From contig NC_091944.1 in NCBI RefSeq assembly GCF_041260155.1, positions 27,513,832 through 27,577,831 of the forward strand: a stretch of DNA of 64,000 bases, given 5' to 3'. The notes beneath the pieces are model-generated. The model ran no database searches and was not told the DNA's origin. It saw nothing but the letters and a program-made list of their open reading frames with translations. The first letter of the stretch is position 1. Each line of letters starts with the position of its first letter. Of this stretch, positions 61,758 to 64,000 are shown piece after piece. The translations under genes and the position numbers were made by a program. Origin of the DNA: Ptychodera flava. Lineage: Eukaryota > Hemichordata > Enteropneusta > Ptychoderidae.

Positions 61758-63555
61758 GTAAGTATTCGTAGACCCTTAAATTCTAACCAAATGTAAATAT
61801 CATGGTCTCGAAGATTACTTTGCCGACAGAATACATGCAGCGGTAACAACACATTGTCAAAACACACATAAGGCTAATAATTTTATTTGTTCGCCCTAAG
61901 ATGCGATTCGTCTGTGGTGACAACATAATTTTGAAGTTGATATGCATGCTCCATTGTGCAACATGTAGAGTGTAAGCTTATCAAGCGGGATGAGTGTGCA
62001 GCGTGCTCAGAAGGTCGATTTTCACTATTCACAACAACTTGGGGAGTCTTTTTGTATTATTTAATTTTAACGGCAAGATTCAGCCACCAAATTGGATAAC
62101 AGCTTCTGAGACGCTGCACATCAGCAGAGCGGGATCTCTAGATTCCGTTGACGCAATGTCGCGTATTGCGAGATTGCGCCACATATTGCCCCGAATGCTA
62201 AAAGCTGGAATGAGCTCTCGTCCAATCATATTGGCGCATGGTAGCGTGATAAGATGCTATTTATTCTCAGTAACGCAGACGTCAAACATATGGACATGTA
62301 TCGTACAAGAATTGATTCTGGAGCGTTATCCGGGTCACGTCCGTAAGTCGTATATGTTTTTGGCTTGTTATTGTAAGATACTCTATCACTGTTTTGTTAC
62401 ATTTGATTTCTTATTGTCGGCGTAAGTAAGTACACTGAGCCATTCTTCGACCCCGTATGCATCTTCCGGTCTGCACAGCTTGGTTAGGTCATGGACGCAC
62501 ACACCTGGGGTACATTCTTGGTTAGGTCGGTGTCGTTTCCTTGGAAGGTCCCTGCCCAAGTAAACACTATTGGCCAGTGAAGTAGCTGTAGAAACGCAGC
62601 TATCGGGGCATGCAGGGGTAGGCTGCATCTATGTGGTTCATCAAAGGTTAACCCTGGCCGCCACGGTTGGCTCGTAGGGAAGATGGGTCAGGGGTAAATT
62701 ACTATGACCTAACTTGGGTCAGTATTTTGAACGGCAAAATACACCAGTGAGCGTAATTTAATGAAATTACCTATACTTGCATGAATTCTGATTATTGGTC
62801 ATTCCCTAAATCCTTTTGTGAACAAAATCTCTGGTTCGTTTACGTATTTCAGCTGATTTTTACTTCGGCAGCGCACCTTGACTTCCATTGATATGCAAAT
62901 AACGACGTCTCACGTTCAAATGCGAATAGAGTGAGACCAGGGCCGGTCAGCGAAGTTGCAGCCTGGACTGTCCACCATTCAAAGCAAAATACTTTGCTTT
63001 GCGCAGCGGCATCAATGAATAATCAGGCCATATGTTTACTTGGGCATGGACATACGTCCATGATTAGGAGCCCTAATTTGTCAACGTACCCGGATACAGA
63101 AATCCTTTGTAGCCTTCAGATTGACATGTAAAGGTCACAACTGACTCTATCAACACAAGCAGGTGCCTGTGTAGTTGCTCTCTTGGCAGCAAGCTACATG
63201 TTGACAGAGTAATTCATGTTCTTGTTGTTGGTTTGTTTGTTGTTTGTTTTTGCTTTAGGAGTTGTGTGCAATCGTGAACATTCTATAGAGTACCATAACT
63301 CGCCTTTCTTTGAAGATTGGTGTTCGCAGCGCCTTCGCCTTTTAGAAGGCCGATGGCCCGCGGTAGTCTGGTTCCCTGACCCATTTCTGCCGCTGGCTGG
63401 CGCTGCTACCATTGCCAGTGCGCTGATAATGAAAATGGGGTCCCTATTTTCCTTAGAGACCAGCGGTAGAAATGGGTCAGGGAACCAGACAAGCGGACTT
63501 GAACCTAATATATAATATGTATTGTCTGAATCCAGCGATCTGATCGGCCGAACCC
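61758..63555. other. unclassified DNA after G exon 4
   Basis: No exon 5 or 6 and no recognisable gene. An open frame at 61994-62425 (143 codons) has no known domain and overlaps a short repeat shared with intron 2 of G, so I do not call it a gene. 62440-62640 is locally GC-richer. Confidence 0.5.
63366..63490. repeat. MITE-like element with 31-bp inverted ends
   Basis: Arms 63366-63396 and 63460-63490 match at 30 of 31 positions (each contains CCTGACCCATTTCT or its inverse) around a 63-base centre. No coding content. Confidence 0.8.
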
Positions 63556-64000
63556 GGTACATCCACCTCTAAATATTAATGTTTAAGTCTATATAACAAC
63601 AATAGTCACGGCTTCTCTCACATGTCTCCTACATTCTACCAATTCAGTCACATAACACCATGTTTGCGAAATACGTATATGGAAATCAATGACTGTCTAC
63701 AGTTTTTTATAAAATGTAGGAGCCGGGATGGGTGTCGTTTATGTGACCTGTATTGAAATCGTCAGCATATATTTCAAGAAGCGATTTCCCATCGCTATTG
63801 GACTGGCCTCGGCGGGAGCCGGTGCTGGTCAGTTTGTCTTATCAATCGCGACTCAAATGATGGTGGATCGATATGGCTGGAGGGGAATGCTTCTAATTAT
63901 GTCAGCGTTCACTTTACACCTGTGTGTGGCAGGAGCCCTCATGAGACCTATAAGAGCGAGTAAGCTACCTGCAAAGCACAGATCACCTGACAAAGATTTA
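63556..64000 (+). repeat. near-identical duplicate of 60655-61100 (G intron 2/exon 3)
   Basis: About 445 bases are shared with only about six differences, so the duplication is recent. It starts directly after unrelated sequence and runs to the window end. Confidence 0.88.
63720..64000 (+). CDS. MCT/SLC16-like copy H, exon 3 (cut by window end)
   Basis: After a TGTAG acceptor: GAGMGVVYVTCIEIVSIYF, KKRFPIAIGLASAGAGAGQF, DRYGWRGMLLIMSAF and HLCVAGALMRPIRASK. The frame is open to the window end, and the base missing from G is present here. Exons 1-2 are not seen directly upstream, so H may be a partial copy; its fate lies outside. Confidence 0.8.

Noticed and set aside
61994-62425. 143-codon open frame after G exon 4
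   Set aside because: No domain, overlaps a short repeat also found at 59526, and has no splice or start context of note.

Overview
This window looks like part of an invertebrate animal genome. It is AT-rich, genes are split by GT-AG introns, and intergenic DNA is full of microsatellites, LINE and Penelope-like fragments, MITE-like elements and one young LTR retrotransposon. The LTR element has a Gypsy-type pol with integrase placed before reverse transcriptase, an order known for the Gmr1-like group first described in deuterostomes. That makes a hemichordate, echinoderm or cephalochordate plausible; the species is not determined. No rRNA gene, convincing tRNA gene, CRISPR array or bacterial-style operon was seen.

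The only host genes recognised are a plus-strand tandem array of SLC16 (monocarboxylate transporter, MCT)-like genes. Each complete copy has six coding exons with intron phases 1-1-0-1-1 and encodes about 490 residues with 12 membrane segments. I label the copies A to H. Copies A (1-3940) and B (9210-15837) form subtype alpha. C (20083-22980), D (32150-44175), F (53285-54218), G (58402-61757) and H (63720 to window end) form subtype beta. E (44928-45222) is an alpha-type remnant behind D. Only A shows no disabling lesion in the part visible, and its first exons lie outside the window. B has a 2-bp deletion. D is complete apart from one in-frame TGA. C, E, F and G are clearly broken. H is cut by the window edge.

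The array grew by segmental duplication. Four related upstream modules (about 17730-19335, 28200-32150, 50450-53285 and 56280-57460) precede C, D, F and G. A (TA)n plus (TATG)n microsatellite lies just upstream of exon 2 in all four beta copies that reach it. Because the units are paralogous, they supply natural empty sites that define several insertions: a 1.9-kb hairpin-bearing element after exon 5 of C, a satellite-bearing element with a 16-bp target duplication upstream of D, a TTAA-type MITE in intron 3 of B, and a LINE tail at 27133.

Layout: 1-3940 gene A; 3941-9209 intergenic (LINE and mariner remnants); 9210-15837 gene B; 15838-20082 intergenic with Penelope-like pieces; 20083-22980 gene C, truncated; 22981-25064 replaced and inserted DNA; 25065-32149 flank and upstream module of D; 32150-44175 gene D, with the LTR element 33692-39829 in intron 1; 44176-45222 remnant E; 45223-53284 flank, LINE and upstream module; 53285-56280 gene F remnant; 56281-61757 gene G remnant; 61758-63555 unclassified repeats; 63556-64000 a near-copy of the G intron 2/exon 3 junction (H).
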